Shown here piece by piece: positions 1 through 10,581 of a DNA stretch of 64,000 bases. The position numbers and the translations under genes were made by a program. Each line of letters begins with the position of its first letter. Positions within the stretch are counted from its first letter, which is position 1. The notes beneath the pieces were generated by a model. The model was not told where the DNA came from. It made no database searches and saw only the letters and a program-made list of their open reading frames with translations. The stretch is from Babylonia areolata. Its lineage: Eukaryota; Mollusca; Gastropoda; Neogastropoda; Buccinidae. The stretch covers positions 10,055,786 through 10,119,785 of the forward strand of contig NC_134905.1 of the NCBI RefSeq assembly GCF_041734735.1. The letters run 5' to 3'.

Positions 1-2372
1 TTCTGAGGAAAGGGTCAGTTCAAGGAAGACAGTTCTGAGGAAAGGGTCAGTTCAAGGAAGACAGTTCTAAGGTAAGGGTCAGTTCAAGGAAGACAGTTCT
101 GAAGAAAGGGTCAGTTCAAGGAAGACAGTTCTAAGGTAAGGGTCAGTTCAAGGAAGACAGTTCTGAAGAAAGGGTCAGTTCAAGGAAGACAGTTCTAAGG
201 TAAGGGTCAGTTCAAGGAAGACAGTTCTGAGGAAAGGGTCAGTTCAAGGAAGACAGTTCTGAAGAAAGGGTCAGTTCAAGGAAGACAGTTCTAAGGTAAG
301 GGTCAGTTCAAGGAAGACAGTTCTGAGGAAAGGGTCAGTTCAAGGAAGACAGTTCTAAGGTAAGGGTCAGTTCAAGGAAGACAGTTCTGAAGAAAGGGTC
401 AGTTCAAGGAAGACAGTTCTAAGGTAAGGGTCAGTTCAAGGAAGACAGTTCTGAGGAAAGGGTCAGTTCAAGGAAGACAGTTCTGAGGAAAGGGTCAGTT
501 CAAGGAAGACACTTCTAAGGTAAGGGTCAGTTCAAGGAAGACAGTACTGAAGAAAGGGTCAGTTCAAGGAAGACAGTTCTAAGGTAAGGGTCAGTTCAAG
601 GAAGACAGTTCTGAGGAAAGGGTCAGTTCAAGGAGGACAGTTCTGAGGAAAGGGTCAGTTCAAGGAAGACAGTTCTAAGGTAAGGGTCAGTTCAAGGAAG
701 ACAGTTCTGAAGAAAGGGTCAGTTCAAGGAAGACAGTTCTGAAGAAAGGGTCAGTTCAAGGAAGACAGTTCTGAGGAAAGGGTCAGTTCAAGGAAGACCG
801 TTCTAAGGTGAGGGTCAGTTCAAGGAATACAGTTCTGAGGAAAGGGTCAGTTCAAGGAAGACAGTTCTAAGGTAAGGGTCAGTTCAAGGAATACAGTTCT
901 GAAGAAAGGATCAGTTCAAGGAAGACAGTTCTAAGGTAAGGGTCAGTTCAAGGAATACAGTTCTGAAGAAAGGGTCAGTTCAAGGAAGACAGTTCTGAAG
1001 AAAGGGTCAGTTCAAGGAAGACAGTTCTGAGGAAAGGGTCAGTTCAAGGAAGACAGTTTTGAGGAAAGGGTCAGTTCAAGGAAGACAGTTCTAAGGTGAG
1101 GGTCAGTTCAAGGAAGACAGTTCTAAGGTAAGGGTCAGTTCAAGGAAGACAGTTCTAAGGTAAGGGTCAGTTCAAGGAAGACAGTTCTGAAGAAAGGGCC
1201 TGTTCAAGGAAGACAGTTCTGAAGAAAGGGTCAGTTCAAGGAAGACAGTTCTAAGGTAAGGGTCAGTTCAAGGAAGACAGTTCTAAGGTGAGGGTCAGTT
1301 CAAGGAAGACAGTTCTAAGGTATGGGTCAGTTCAAGGAAGACAGTTCTAAGGTATGGGTCAGTTCAAGGAAGACAGTTCTGAGGAAAGGGTCAGTTCAAG
1401 GAAGACAGTTCTGAGGAAAGGGTCAGTTCAAGGAAGACAGTTCTGAAGAAAGGGTCAGTTCAAGGAAGACAGTTCTGAGGAAAGGGTCAGTTCAAGGAAG
1501 ACAGTTCTAAGGTAAGGGTCAGTTCAAGGAAGACAGTTCTGAGGAAAGGGTCAGTTCAAGGAAGACAGTTCTAAGGTAAGGGTCAGTTCAAGGAAGACAG
1601 TTCTGAGGAAAGGGTCAGTTCAAGGAAGACAGTTCTGAGGAAGGGGTCAGTTCAAGGAAGACAGTTCTAAGATAAGGGTCAGTTCAAGGAAGACAGTTCT
1701 GAGGAAATGGTCAGTTCAAGGAAGACAGTTCTGAGGAAAGGGTCAGTTCAAGGAATACAGTTCTGAGGAAATGGTCAGTTCAAGGAATACAGTTCTGAAG
1801 AAAGGATCAGTTCAAGGAATACAGTTCTGAGGAAAGGGTCAGTTCAAGGAATACAGTTCTGAGGAAAGGGTCAGTTCAAGGAATACAGTTCTGAGGAAAG
1901 GGTCAGTTCAAGGAAGACACTTCTAAGGTAAGGGTCAGTTCAAGGAAGACAGTTCTAAGGTAAGGGTCAGTTCAAGGAATACAGTTCTGAAGAAAGGATC
2001 AGTTCAAGGAAGACAGTTCTAAGGTAAGGGTCAGTTCAAGGAATACAGTTCTGAAGAAAGGGTCAGTTCAAGGAAGACAGTTCTGAGGAAAGGGTCAGTT
2101 CAAGGAAGACAGTTCTAAGGTGAGGGTCAGTTCAAGGAATACAGTTCTGAAGAAAGGGTCAGTTCAAGGAAGACAGTTCTGAGGAAAGGGTCAGTTCAAG
2201 GAAGACAGTTCTGAGGAAAGGGTCAGTTCAAGGAAGACAGTTCTGAAGAAAGGGTCAGTTCAAGGAAGACAGTTCTAAGGTAAGGGTCAGTTCAAGGAAG
2301 ACAGTTCTGAGGAAAGGGTCAGTTCAAGGAAGACAGTTCTAAGGTAAGGGTCAGCTGAAGAAAGATAGTTCT
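1..2372. repeat. 32-bp minisatellite, about 74 units
   Basis: A head-to-tail array of a 32-bp unit fills this stretch and runs off the left edge. Two main unit types alternate irregularly: one beginning TTCTGAGGAAAGGGTCAG (or with GAAGAA) and one beginning TTCTAAGGTAAGGGTCAG. All share the second half GTTCAAGGAAGACA. About twenty units carry AAG|GTAAGG, close to the 5' splice-site consensus on the + strand, and a few carry AAGGTGAGG. Units differ by single bases only. The last units, near 2340-2385, decay into flanking DNA. No coding potential was seen. Confidence 0.97.
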
Positions 2373-2394
2373 ATGGTAAGTGTCACATCAAAGC

Positions 2395-2437
2395 TCACTG
2401 AACATGGGAGTTGCAGCCAGTGAACACAGAAAGAAAG
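2395..2437 (+). repeat. SINE 3'-end fragment
   Basis: The string GGGAGTTGCAGCCAGTGAAC followed by AGAAAGAAAG resembles, from memory, the 3' end of a common gastropod tRNA-derived SINE that ends in GAAGAA-type repeats. Only the last 40 bases or so are present. A separate fragment with the tRNA-like head of possibly the same family lies near 37838. The identification is recalled and not searched. The following 370 bases, to 2813, hold nothing I recognise. Confidence 0.4.
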
Positions 2438-2813
2438 CATGGAATAAAAACAAATTTTAGTTCCTGTAATAGTCTGTTGAGAGAAGAGGTTGTGCCGGTT
2501 TTTCTTTTACAAATGTTATCATGGTTCTTAAAAATTAAAAGACGTTTTAATCCTTCTGCCCCTTTTTTGGGTGTGGACAATACAAAAAGAAATGTGTGTG
2601 AGTGTTTGTTTGTATGCTTTGTCACAAAAAAAACATTGTACTGTCAGTTGGGAGAGATGGGTGTACATTTCTGTGTGTTTTCTGTGTTTGTGTGCATATA
2701 CAAATGGCCAGTTATATAAGTGCTAGGGCCATTATTGGTTCAGTTTGTATATAGCAAAAGGAGATTTACAGGTATATGATTGCTTGTGAATTTTTTACAA
2801 TTTCTACTTTCAT

Positions 2814-3459
2814 GTGGATAATGATAATAATAATTATGATAATAAAATGCAGGCTTCTATAGTGCAGTACCTCCATCTCCAATGGGTCTCACTGTGCTTT
2901 ACAATAAAATATACAAATTTAAGACTAAGTGATGTAAAATGTGTACAAAGTCAACAGTCTCACATGACCTTAGCTAAAATATACATATGTAAGACTAAGT
3001 GACATAAAGATATGTCACACAGGCACCATCACAGTCTCAAATCACACAAAGGCAAATCACTGCAAAACAAAGCACATCACATTCATCATTGTCAAAAATA
3101 AACATCAAGGAACCAGGTATCACGAAAAACACACCAAAAGCATCACAAATGCATACAAATCAACACACAGAGCACATGCAGCAATAAAATCACAGCAAGC
3201 ATATGCAGATGGAAAAGTTTCAGTGAGAAAAGTACAGTTTGAAAAGATAAGTTTTGAGTACTCTCTTGAATGCGGATGTTGGGGTGTAACAGAGGTGTGA
3301 GGGTAGAGAATTCCACTGTTTACGTGCAACGAAAGAAAAGGAATGTTCAACGTAAGTTTTTGTAAGAATCTTTGGAATGGACAGTGTGCGCTTGTCATTT
3401 GAAGAACGGTGGCGCTTCGTGAGGGGGTGACACACAGGTGTTTGTGCTCTGTGCTTCAT
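2814..3459 (-). pseudogene. 3' end of an L2/CR1-like LINE
   Basis: The minus-strand reading frame at 3459-3220 encodes the extreme C-terminus of a non-LTR reverse transcriptase. It carries the family's near-terminal signature (SFSFVARKQWNSLPSHL) and the closing FKRVLKTYLFKLYFSH. The roughly 400 bases after the stop, toward 2814, would be the 3' untranslated region. It ends in an irregular (ATTATC)n tail, seen on the + strand as ATAATGATAATAATAATTAT, which is typical of L2/CR1 elements that end in short repeats. The copy is heavily 5'-truncated. Its upstream end abuts the + strand LINE that begins near 3536. Clade is uncertain. Confidence 0.7.
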
Positions 3460-3535
3460 CCTTGTTTTTGCTGTCCTCGCCCTGTCCTGGTGCTTTTATA
3501 TTGTTTCAAAGTGGTGTGCAAGGTGTTAAACATGA

Positions 3536-5084
3536 AGAGTGTGACAGTTGTGAGGGTGTTTGTGGTGGTGCTGGCTGTATTCCGGACTAGTGTTTGTGGT
3601 GTATTTGTGTCACCGGGTGGTTTAAATGGCGGACAGCGAGGAGGTACAGGCGCCTTACATTATGACCGGGATTTCCTTCTCAGTTTACGGTCAGTGTGCG
3701 ACCCATCCGCTTTTACTGAGCAACTGTTTCCTCGTGATCTTATTTGTGATGATGAAGAGAATGAAGCAGCAGGTGAGAGAAAGAAAGCACGAAAGAGAGG
3801 AAAGAGAGGAGGCGTGAAGAGAAGACTGAGAAAAAATAGTACTAAGCCCCCACTGCCATCTATGATTTTATCCAATGTCAGATCTCTTAACCCAAACGGC
3901 AGAAACTGTAATTTAGATGAGTACGAGCAAATTGTCGATTTTTAAATGATTTTAGGAACTCGTGTGTGTTTTGTTTTACTGAAACCTGGTTTAGTGAGAA
4001 AGTGTCGAATGAATGTGTTGCGATCAGTGGTTTTAACACTCCGTACAGAATGGACAGAGACTGCAAGAAAGTGGGGTAGAAAATGGGTGGCGGCGTGTGC
4101 CTGTATGTCAACAAAAAGTGGTGTGACAGTGCGAATGTGTGTGTAAAAAAGCAGTTGCGTACTCCAGAACTTGAATTCATAACAGTGTCGCTGAGGCCTC
4201 AATATCTGCCACGTGAGTTCGGCCGCATTTTTCTCACTGTTGTGTAGGCCCCAGTCTTTGACCAGGCATCTGCTGCACGTGCAGGACAGACAATCGCAGG
4301 TGTTGTTTGTGACCTTCAACTCGTTTCTGCCGACGCCCCGTGTTTTATTGTTGGAGGTTTTAATCACTGTGATTTAAAGAAAGCCTTACCTTCTTTTAAA
4401 CAGTATGTTACCTGCCGGACCCGACTGGACAAGACAATCAGTCTATGTTATGGGAACATTCCTAATGCCTACAAATCTGTTCCCCTAGCACCAGTGGGTG
4501 CATCAGATCATGATGTTGTTCATTTAATCCCAGCCTACAGACCAAAGATACAGACAGAGCCGATTGTGAAAAAGAGTGAGAAAGTTTGGACGTCACAGAG
4601 TGTGGATGAACTGAGAGGATGTTTTGATTGTACTGATTGGAGTGTGTTGACTGACCCATGTGAGAATGTTCATGAAGCAGCTGATGTTGTTACATCTTAT
4701 ATCAGTTTCTGTGAAGACATGATAATTCCGACTAAAATAATTAATCTTTTCCCCAACAACAAAGTCTCTCTAAACCATTTTAAATGAGAAAAAGGTAGCA
4801 TTTCAGTCAGGGAACAAGAAGGATAGGAAACTGATACAAAAGAAACTTTATTTTTAAAACTGAATGTCACGAAGGCAATTGGCCCCGACAATATCTGCGG
4901 AAGATTACTGAAAACATGTGCTTCCCAGTTATGTGACGTGTTCTGTAAAATTTTCAACTGGTCTCTGAAGGACTGCTCTGTCCCCAGCATCAGGAAAAAA
5001 TCTACTATCTGTCCTATCCCCAAGAAAAAGAACCCAGCCGCACTAAATGATTACCGTCCTGTTGCCCTGGCTTCAATAGTTATG
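3536..5084 (+). pseudogene. Rex1/CR1-like LINE, 5' part (endonuclease, RT start)
   Basis: This is the first half of a non-LTR retrotransposon that resumes at 9193. The frame at 3409-3945 gives a basic stretch (KKARKRGKRGGVKRRLRK, about residues 124-141), then LSNVRSLNPNGR, which opens the apurinic-type endonuclease. Frame changes follow. The endonuclease continues with CFTETWFSEKVS (near 3970), GGGVCLYVNKKWCDS (near 4087), CFIVGGFNHCDLKKA (near 4340) and LAPVGASDHDVVHLIPAY (4488-4541, the catalytic SDH). RT block 1 (TKAIGPDNICGRLLKTC) and block 2 (LNDYRPVALASIVM) end at 5084, where another LINE is inserted. There are at least five stops or frameshifts, so it is dead. The block order and wording match, from memory, fish and mollusc Rex1/CR1 elements. 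Confidence 0.8.
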
Positions 5085-5900
5085 GGGGTTAGGGGGTGCA
5101 CGGGAGGGGTAGTACCTCTAGAGGGGGGGCTTGTCACTCTCTTCCGGGAGTGGTTCGTCCTCTGTTGGTGCCCACCGGCACCCAGCTCTCACTTATGGGT
5201 CCTAGAAACTGCTAGCATGCGGCAGCGCCCAACCCCCAGGCAACGGCTTTGACAGGCTGGCTAAACTAGGTGAGGGTAGCCAACGGGTCTCAAACCCTCG
5301 GTGAGTTAGGGCTTGTCTACCCAAGCATGTGAAGACTGGATCGGGCGGACTCTGTGGAAGAAACGTTCATGGTTCAACGGAGAGGAAGGCGGTTGCAGCA
5401 GAGCACTGTGGAGTGCTGAGGGAAGGATGAGGCACATAGGACATCCTGGTCATCCACTGCATCCGTTTCCATCTCCAGTCGTCTTGACCTCATCTTGCCA
5501 CTGGATACAGACTGTCTCGGACAAGAGAGTGAGGTTGATGATGCGCAACTCCTCCTCACTATAAACAAAGTCATCGCGCAAGTCATCAGTCATCCTTCAT
5601 CCTATACCATAATTTTCCCCAAGCCCTGTGGCGACAGGCGAGCGACGAAGCGACAGGTGTGGGTACACTGGCAGTCGTAGCCGCGGACCTGCACACAGGC
5701 GGCTCAGGCCATAGGGTCGGTTTTCACTGACTGGAGCAGCGGTGGAGATCGGCAGCCCCCCGAGCGACTGAGCAGCCCACTTCAGGACAGCACTGCTCGC
5801 CTCCATGGCATGAGAAAGGGGCTAGAAAAGGTGCCCTAAACATTGCCTGCTCCACACCACCCTAGTCAGCATACCGCGGCTGACGGGGACCCTGCCCAAG
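5085..5900 (+). other. 5' leader of the inserted CFDP2-type LINE
   Basis: This non-coding leader starts with a G-rich block (GGGGGTTAGGGGGTGCACGG) and contains short ORFs in several frames, none of them convincing. It lies between the insertion point and the first endonuclease codons. By analogy with other LINEs it would carry the internal promoter, but no specific promoter element is visible to me. Confidence 0.6.
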
Positions 5901-6655
5901 CGATCGACACACAAAGGAAAGAAAGAAGAAAACAAGGAGCACCCCATTGACCATTGCCACATGGAACGTGCGTACGCTTCTGGGCAGGCGACTCAGACAG
6001 ACCACAGAGACATACAGCACTCTTTGCAAGTGAACTAGCCAGGTACAACATCAACATCGCTGTCTTAAGTGAGACCAGACTGGCAGAAGAAGGTGAACTC
6101 TGTGAGCGAGGCGCAGGCTACACCTTCTTTTGGAGTGGTCTCGGACCTGAAGAGAGACGTGAGGCTGGAGTTGGCTTTGCAGTGAAGACAACCCTCGTTG
6201 GCAAGCTGGCTGGCCCCCCGAAAGGAGTGAACGATCGCCTGATGACGATGAAACTCCCTTTATGCAACGGGAAGAAGTTTACCACCATTGTCAGCGCCTG
6301 CGCGCCCACCATGACCAACCCGGATGAGATCAAGGACAAGTTCTACGAGGACCTGAACGCTGTCATCACCACTGTTCCCAACGCAGACAAGCTCATCATT
6401 CTTGGTGACTTGAATGAGAGAGTTGGCTGTGACAGCACCTCCTGGGAAGGCGTGATTGGGAAGCATGGGGTTGGCAACTGTAACAGCAATGGTCAACTAC
6501 TTTTCCAGACATGTGCCGAGCACGACCTTCTTATCACAAACACCGTCTTCTGCCTCCCTACCCATAACAGGACATCATGGATGCATCCTCGCTCTGGGCA
6601 TTGGCATCTCATCGACTTAGTCATCGTCAGGAAGAGGGACAGGCAGGACGTATGA
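5900..6655 (+). pseudogene. apurinic-type endonuclease domain of the inserted LINE
   Basis: This domain nicks target DNA to prime reverse transcription. It opens with TIATWNVRTLLG in frame 1 (5950-5985), then continues in frame 2 after a frameshift near 5990. Visible catalytic motifs are LSETRLAEEG (metal-binding Glu), LIILGDLNERVG (Asp/Asn) and CWTDHRLI (Asp-His, encoded just past 6655). An in-frame TGA at 6653-6655 replaces an expected CGA (RQDV-R), consistent with CpG decay. The same frame resumes directly after it. It forms one ORF2 with the RT that follows. Confidence 0.85.
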
Positions 6656-8664
6656 GTCACGAGGGCCATGTGCGGCACCGAGTGCTGGACAGACCACCGC
6701 CTTATCGTCTCCAAACTTAACTTCCACATCCAGCCCAAGAGACAGCCTCAGGGCATGAAAGCACCCAAACACCTGAATGTCAACAAGCTGGAGCTCGGCA
6801 ACATCAAGCAGAGCTTTGCTGACACCCTGGAGGAACGCCTTGAGTCCACCATGCTGGACAACCAGAATGTGGAGGCAGCATGGGGCACACTGCATGAAAC
6901 TGTGTACAACACTGCCATGGAGTGCCTGGGGCCTTCTGCCAGGAAGCACAAAGACTGGTTTGATGAGAACTGCACTGAGATCAAGCAGCTGCTGGAAGAC
7001 AAACGCCAAGCCTACAGAGTCCACATTGAAGATCTCAAGTCACAGTCAAAGAAAGACATACTGAAGAGTGCACGCAGCACCATCCAGCTGAAGTTGCGGC
7101 AGATGCAGGATTCCTGGTTGAGCAACAAAGCTGATGAGATCCAGGGCTTTGCAGACAGGAACGACATGAAGAACTTCTATAATGGCCTGAAAGAAGTCTA
7201 CGGTCCCACCACCTCCGGATCTGCTCCACTCCTCAGTGCTGATGGTTCTACCCTAATCACTGACAAGGACGGGATCCTTGAGAGATGGGCTGAACACTTT
7301 GACAGCGTACTGAACCACCCTTCCACCATCAATGATGAAGCCATCAACCGACTCCCCCAGGTGCCAGTCAGTGAGTTGTTGGATGCCATTCCAACTTTGG
7401 AGGAGACCCAGAAAGCTATCCGTCTGCTATCCAATGGCAAAGCCCCTGGCTCAGACTCCATTCCAGCTGAGGTCTACAAAGAAGGTGGTATGGTGCTGAC
7501 TGAGAAGCTTCATCAGCTATTCCAGCTCATCTGGCAGCATGAGGCAGTTCCACAGGACTTCAAAGACATTTCCATCATATCCTGTACAAGCGCAAAGGAA
7601 ATCGTCAGGCCTGTGATAACCATTGTGGAATATTCCTGCTGTCCGTAGCAGGCAAGACTCTGGCCAGAGTGCTGCTCAACCGTCTCATAGCGCACCTTGA
7701 GCAAGGTCTCCTACCAGAGAGCCAGTGTGGCTTCTGGAAGGAACACGGGACTATCGACATGGTGTTTGCTGCCAGGCAGCTCCAGGAGAAGTGTCAGTAA
7801 CAGAACGCCAACCTTTATTCCACCTATGTCGATCTGACCAAGGCCTTCGATACTGTTAGCAGAGATGGCCTTTGGAGAATCATGGTGAAGTACGGATGTC
7901 CCTGAAAGTTCATCACCATCATACGGCAACTACACGATGGGATGCTGGCCCGAGTCCAAGACAACGGAGAGACTTCAGAACCATTCCCTGTCTCCAACGG
8001 AGGCAAGCAAGGGTGTGTTCTTGCCCCCACCCTGTTCAGTCTCATGTTTTCAGCCATGCTGACAGATGCCTTCAGAGACGCTGACATAAGCATTGGCATC
8101 AGGTACTGCACAGATGGCTCACTCTTTAACTTCAGGAGGCTTCAAGCAAAAACCAAGGTGAGGGCAGACACTGTCAACGACTTCCTGTTTGCTGATGACT
8201 GCGCTCTCAATGCTGCCTCTGAAGCTGACATGCAACACAGCGTGGACAAGTTCTCTGCTGCCTGTGACAACTTTGGCCTCACAATCAGCACAAAGAAGAC
8301 TGAGGTGATGCACCAGCCAGCTCCAGGAAAGCCTTATGTTGAACCAAACATCTTCATCAACGGGCAACGACTGAACGCGGTGGACAAGTTCACATACCTG
8401 GGCAGTACACTGTCTCACACAGTTGTCATCGACGATGAGGTGAATGCCAGACTCGCCAAAGCCAGCGCTGCCTTCGGCAGACTCCATAAGAATGTTTGGA
8501 ACAGGAGAGGCATCACCCTGGAGACGAAGCTCAAAGTATACAAGGCCATAGTTCTCACCACACTGCTCTATGGATGTGAATTATGGACGGTCTACAAACG
8601 CCACGCCAGAAAGCTGAACCACTTCCACACCACCAGCCTCAGAAAACTTCTCAGCATAAAGTGA
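6656..8664 (+). pseudogene. reverse transcriptase domain of the inserted LINE
   Basis: After the endonuclease comes a linker (KHKDWFDENCTEIKQLL, about 6949-6999), then RT blocks in order: LSNGKAPGSDSIPAEVY (7429-7479), the NYRGISLLS-like block (near 7610, after a frameshift around 7575-7610), CGFWKEHGTIDMVFAARQ (7728-7781), STYVDLTKAFDTVSRDGL (7819-7872, first catalytic Asp), GGKQGCVLAPTLFSL (8001-8045), and FLFADDCALNAAS (8182-8220, catalytic ADD). The thumb carries YLGSTLSHTVVIDDEVNARL and LKVYKAIVLTTLLYGCELWT. In-frame stops lie at 7798-7800, 7903-7905 and 8662-8664, so the copy is inactive. The catalytic residues themselves survive. Confidence 0.88.
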
Positions 8665-9156
8665 CAAGAGAAGATCTCTGACACAGAGGTGCTCACTCGT
8701 GCAAACTTGCCCAGCATCTACACCATCAGGATGCTGGCCCAGCTGCGCTGGGCAGGCTATGTAGTTCGTATGCCAGACCACCGGCTCCCCAAGAAACTGC
8801 TGTACGGCGAACTCCAACATGGCAAGCGCTCCCATGGAGGCCAAAAGAAGCGCTTCAAAGACACTCTGAAAGCTTCTCTGAAGGCCTTCAACATCAGCCA
8901 CGACACATGGGAGCTGAATGCAATGGACAGACCAAAGTGGCGTTCAGCTGTCCACAAAGGCGCCAAATCCTGTGAGGTCAACAGAATCGCTGCAGCAGAG
9001 CAACGCAGACAGGCCAGGAAAAGCAGTGCCAGCAAGTCCCCGGCAGCCGCCACTATCCCCTGTCCACACTGCGTCAGAACCTTCTGGGCGCGGATTGGCC
9101 TGACCAGTCATCTGCGCACCCACAGAGCCCAACCCACCCACCCCCAGGATGACTAG
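8665..9156 (+). pseudogene. C-terminal domain with C2H2 zinc finger, inserted LINE
   Basis: Past the last stop, the same frame continues with RWAGYVVRMPDHRLPKKLLY (8746-8805) and HGGQKKRFKDTLKASLKAFN. It ends in one clean classical C2H2 finger, CPHCVRTFWARIGLTSHLRTH (Cys-X2-Cys-X12-His-X3-His, about 9061-9123). The stop TAG is at 9154-9156. A finger at this position is, from memory, a hallmark of this LINE family and probably binds the element RNA or target DNA. That role is inference. The finger's spacing and zinc ligands are intact. Confidence 0.85.
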
Positions 9157-9192
9157 ATGGTCCTCGTCGATCCCGACGGACGAACCACACAC

Positions 9193-10440
9193 AGTGATGA
9201 AATGCTTTGAAAAAATTGTTCTCCGCCATCTTCTTTCTTTCACTAAATAGCAGCTTGACTCTTCAGTTTGCTTATAAAGCACACAGAAGTACTGACGATG
9301 CTATCCTAACTCTCCTTCATAATGCTTTCCTTCATTTGAATAACACAGGATCTTTTGTTCGTATCCTTTTTGTTGACTTCTCTTCTGCTTTTAACACAAT
9401 ACAACCTCATCTCCTTGCCCTCAAACTGCTAGGCTTGGATGTTGATCTGAAGCTTACTCTTTGGATAGTAAGTTTTCTTCACAATAGAACTCAGTCCGTC
9501 CGCTTTCATTCTGCCCACTCTTCTCTAAACTCTACTTCTACTGGTGCACCCCAAGGTACAGTGCTGTCCCCTGTTCTATTTACACTGTACACAAATGACT
9601 GCAGAGGCATGGAGGAAACTCCTGTCATAAAATATTCTGATGATTCAGCTGTTGAAGATCTGTCCAACTCTGATGCTATTTATTTCAGTGAAATTAAAAA
9701 GTTCTGTTCTTGGTGTGAGGAAAACTATCTGGATCTCAACGTATTGAAAAAAAAAGAAATGTTAATAGATTTTCGGACCCCTTGCCTGTAGCTAACCTTG
9801 TTATTGATGGTCAAACAGTGGAGAGGGTCAATGAATATAGATATTTAGGGACCATCTTAGATAATAAGCTGACTTTTGACAGAAATGTTGATTCCATTCA
9901 CAAGAAATGCCAGTCTAGAATTTTTTGTTTACAGAAGCTTAGAAATGTTGGTATAAATTCAAATATTCTTCAAAGTTATTATCGATGTTGTGTCGAGTCT
10001 GTGCTCACAGTTTCATTTATGTGCTGGTATGGAAGTTTGGGAGTGAGGAGTAAGCGTGTTTTGAACGATGTCATGAGTGTATGCAGTAAAATTGTGGGAG
10101 TGAAACAAGCTAGTATGCAAGAGCTGTATGAAAGTCAAGTGGTTAAAAAAAGCAGGCAGATAGCAACTGACGACACCCATAGTTTAGCAAAGTATTATGA
10201 GCTATTGCCATCAGGACGATGCTACAGAACTTTTAAGTTGAAATCCGGAGCTCTGAAGACTTTTATTCCACATTCAATCCACCTTTTAAATTCTTGAGAA
10301 TTGTGAGAGTGTGTGTGTGTGTGTGTGCAAAAAAAGTAGTCATGAAAACTGAACATTGATACTGGAATATGCACTGATTTCTTTGTCCATAAAGAAGATA
10401 ATTTTTTTTATTGGCTTTGTCTTTGGTATGAAAAAAATTT
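9193..10440 (+). pseudogene. Rex1/CR1-like LINE, 3' part (RT core and thumb)
   Basis: This is the continuation of the LINE interrupted at 5084. It starts MKCFEKIVLRHLLSF and runs LFVDFSSAFNTIQPHLL (9367-9417, first catalytic Asp), TGAPQGTVLSPVLFTLY (9541-9591) and VIKYSDDSAVEDLS (9625-9666, a YSDD catalytic box rather than the commoner YADD). The frame shifts near 9770 in an A-run. It then continues with VERVNEYRYLGTILDNKLTF (9821-9880) and the thumb to the stop at 10295-10297. The following 140 bases, with a GT repeat, are probably its 3' tail. YSDD is, from memory, usual for this group and not necessarily a defect. Confidence 0.82.
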
Positions 10441-10491
10441 GGTCTGGTCTGGAAAAGGCTTAATTATCAGCATTCCTTTCTGTCATTCCAG

Positions 10492-10581
10492 GGCAAGCAG
10501 ACAGCTGCACAGAAACGACTGAACAAAGTGGATAAGACAGGAATGAAGAGCATTTCCAGTTTTTTCTCCCCAAAGTCCTGA
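10492..10581 (+). CDS. RNASEH2B: RNase H2 subunit B, C-terminal exon with PIP box
   Basis: RNase H2 is the nuclear heterotrimer that removes RNA from DNA, including misincorporated ribonucleotides. Subunit B is a non-catalytic scaffold that docks the complex on PCNA. After a good acceptor (CTTTCTGTCATTCCAG) a phase-0 frame encodes 29 residues ending in TGA at 10579-10581. It includes AAQKRLNKVDKTGMKSISSF, which lines up with the human C-terminus ([20 protein letters not shown], from memory). MKSISSFF is the PCNA-interacting box, with Met in place of the canonical Gln as in human. This protein ends four residues later, whereas the human tail is longer. Its position upstream of the other exons is odd (see findings). 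Confidence 0.85.
   Translation, partial: GKQTAAQKRLNKVDKTGMKSISSFFSPKS

Larger units (their letters stand above)
5085..9192 (+). mobile_element. CFDP2-type (RTE-like) LINE inserted in another LINE
   Basis: A 4.1-kb non-LTR element with endonuclease, reverse transcriptase and a C-terminal zinc finger interrupts the LINE at 3536-10440. The flanks AGTTATG (5078-5084) and AGTGATG (9193-9199) form a probable 7-bp target-site duplication with one mismatch. The host element's frame reads sensibly across the junction: ASIVM before, then MKCFEKIV after. The leader (5085-5900) is G-rich and non-coding. The 3' end comes only 36 bases after the stop and has no poly(A), as expected of this family. There are about six breaks in the coding region. 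Proteins of this type are often mislabelled craniofacial development protein 2. The clade name is from memory. Confidence 0.85.

Noticed and set aside
1-2372. CRISPR-like array of about 32-bp repeats
   Set aside because: Units are directly adjacent with no spacers, the setting is clearly eukaryotic, and no cas genes are present. The same reasoning excludes the 37-, 40- and 41-bp arrays.
3409-3945. A host secreted protein (hydrophobic start, 178 codons)
   Set aside because: The C-terminal half is the basic region and first endonuclease motif of the Rex1/CR1-like LINE. The hydrophobic N-terminus is read from leader sequence and has no separate support.
5954-9156. Host craniofacial development protein 2 gene
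   Set aside because: The similarity is to the LINE-derived endonuclease domain. RT motifs, a zinc-finger tail and insertion-site repeats show that it is a retrotransposon.
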